This document shows, in pieces, positions 5,232-6,005 of a stretch of 6,005 bases of DNA. The notes below the pieces were generated by a model that did no database searches, was not told the DNA's origin, and saw only the letters and a program-made list of their open reading frames with translations. The DNA lies in contig URIY01000061.1 of the NCBI GenBank assembly GCA_900547995.1, forward strand, positions 1 through 6,005, in the 5' to 3' direction. The stretch's first letter is position 1; each line of letters opens with the position of its first letter. A program made the position numbers and the translations under genes. The stretch comes from an uncultured Mycoplasmatota bacterium. GTDB lineage: Bacteria > Bacillota_I > Bacilli_A > RF39 > UBA660.

Positions 5232-5663
5232 CTATCTACTATATTTCATATAATATCTAGTCTCGGTCTCATTTATTATTTTAAATTTCATTTTTTTATA
5301 TAAGGAAATTGCTTTAATATTCTCTTTATATACCCATAAATATACAATAGAATTAATCTCTAAAATATCTTTAATAATATTTGTACCTACACCTTTGTTT
5401 CTATATTGTTCTTCTATATAAATTTCATCTAATATAATGCCATCATCTTTCTCTAAAATTAATAAGCATCCTATTCTATTACTATGGCTTATAATAATTT
5501 TATAATTACATATTTCACCAGGTATATGTTTTTCAACATAGTTATTAATCCTTAATATTTCAGTTTTAGATAAGTCATGTGCATAATTAAGTATACTGTA
5601 TAATTTAGCATTTTTAATATAATTAACATCATTATTTGTAGCATTTAACAAAGTATAATTCAT
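5232..5663 (-). CDS. GNAT-family N-acetyltransferase
   Basis: The product is 143 residues, a single GNAT domain. Motif A, the acetyl-CoA pyrophosphate loop, is 'LDEIYIEEQYRNKGVGTNII' (78-97) with the R/Q-x-x-G-x-G pattern as RNKGVG (88-93). Motif B is 'VYLWVYKENIKAISLYKKMKFK' in residues 107-128, split here as 'VYLWVYKEN' and 'AISLYKKMKFK', with Tyr122 at the usual position of the general acid. 'CLLILEKDDGIILDE' gives the preceding beta strands. The ATG at 5663 is eight bases after AAGGAG (5677-5672). The substrate cannot be deduced; small GNATs of this type acetylate protein N-termini, amines or antibiotics. It is upstream of the carboxypeptidase on the same strand but separated by 231 bases, so co-transcription is uncertain. 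Confidence 0.9.
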   Translation of the reverse strand: MNYTLLNATNNDVNYIKNAKLYSILNYAHDLSKTEILRINNYVEKHIPGEICNYKIIISHSNRIGCLLILEKDDGIILDEIYIEEQYRNKGVGTNIIKDILEINSIVYLWVYKENIKAISLYKKMKFKIINETETRYYMKYSR

Positions 5664-5725
5664 ATTGCAAACTCCTTTTTTACTTTCTTCTAAATTTTGT
5701 CAGTAATTGAAATATATTCTTTATC

Positions 5726-5891
5726 TTATTTTTCATATTTAGTTAGTACTTTAACACATAATATTTCATGGGATATTTTTCCTGCATCTTTTAATATATC
5801 ATCATCATCTGCAAGAAAAAACTTATCCATTCTTGTCTGCCAAATCCAAAAATACTGAAACTATTAGTTCTAAACTTTCTAATTCTTCTTT
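5726..5891 (-). pseudogene. Decayed C-terminal end of a virulence RhuM-family protein
   Basis: Two adjacent fragments in two frames match, in the right order, the C-terminal region of RhuM proteins as I recall it. The first (5888-5844) reads EELESLELIVSVFLD, like the family's 'EEL..L..IVSMFLDYAE'. The second (5842 down to the TAA 5728-5726) reads WQTRMDKFFLADDDDILK, then DAGKISHEILC and KYEK, like 'DW..RLD.FL.....IL...GKISHE......EYEK'. About 15 residues expected between 'FLD' and 'W' are missing, and the frame changes there (about 5843). A TAA at 5897-5895 stops the first fragment on its upstream side. RhuM proteins are common in accessory islands; their molecular role is poorly known. This copy cannot make a functional product. 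It ends 62 bases before the acetyltransferase start. Confidence 0.65.
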
Positions 5892-6004
5892 AATTTAATT
5901 ATTAAAGCTGAAGTAATATGCGTAATCAGTAGAACTATCAAAATACTTAGATATGGATAATAATTTATATTTTTATACAACAAAGATATAACAAAAATTA
6001 CCAT
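5879..6004 (-). CDS. Possible C-terminal end of a membrane protein entering from the right edge
   Basis: A minus-strand frame with no stop up to the window edge ends at the TAG 5881-5879. It reads 41 residues from the first visible ATG (6004-6002), including 'YYPYLSILIVLLITHITSAL' and a basic tail 'IIKLKKN', which looks like a final membrane helix with a cytoplasmic end. The ATG may be an internal Met. The frame overlaps the upstream side of the RhuM remnant by about 13 bases. A+T-rich DNA makes hydrophobic frames by chance, so support is moderate at best. Confidence 0.3.
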   Translation of the reverse strand: MVIFVISLLYKNINYYPYLSILIVLLITHITSALIIKLKKN

Positions 6005-6005
6005 A

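Noticed and set aside
5895..5972. Frame 'ISKYFDSSTDYAYYFSFNN' as a further RhuM fragment ahead of 5891
   Set aside because: It vaguely resembles a RhuM segment with 'SxDY', but it is short, flanked by stops, and overlaps a competing membrane-like frame; the match is too weak to claim.

Overview
This window looks like very A+T-rich Firmicute chromosome, most likely a Clostridium-type organism. The grounds are strong GGAGG-type ribosome binding sites, A+T-biased codons, TGA used as a stop (it ends the gene at 642-896, so the code is not the mycoplasma one), and protein families common in Clostridia. No rRNA, tRNA, CRISPR array or intact mobile element is visible.

Left part (1-1627). A divergent regulatory cassette is built around the gap 897-1010. 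To the right is a TetR-family regulator (1011-1550). To the left is a two-gene, translationally coupled operon: a small basic protein made of 11-residue repeats (642-896) and a four-helix membrane protein that arose by internal duplication (247-645). The operon ends in a hairpin terminator (215-237). The two promoters share bases in their -10 boxes, and a small inverted repeat sits on the -35 box of the regulator's promoter, so mutual or autogenous repression is likely. Below the terminator, another membrane protein gene starts and runs off the left edge (1-207).

Middle part (1628-4020). A ketopantoate-reductase-like gene (1628-2541) has its start codon and NADPH-binding loop in a different frame from the rest of the protein. 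The break falls on a correctly phased A AAA AAG run, so it is either a recent pseudogene or a low-level frameshift product. A roughly 560-base stretch follows with no intact gene, only short broken reading frames. Next comes a two-domain acyltransferase of the NAT_N / GNAT_C type (3109-4020), with no recognisable ribosome binding site.

Right part (4021-6005). An S66-family L,D-carboxypeptidase with all three catalytic residues (4080-5000) and a single-domain GNAT acetyltransferase (5232-5663) lie on the same minus strand. Upstream is the decayed C-terminal end of a virulence RhuM-family protein (about 5726-5891), with an internal deletion and a frame change. A possible C-terminal end of a membrane protein enters from the right edge (5879-6004).

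Overall this is an accessory, partly decaying region: two or three broken genes stand among small enzymes of unknown substrate. The most coherent unit of unknown function is the TetR / 11-residue-repeat / four-helix membrane protein cassette. I see no clear evidence for an entirely new multi-gene system.
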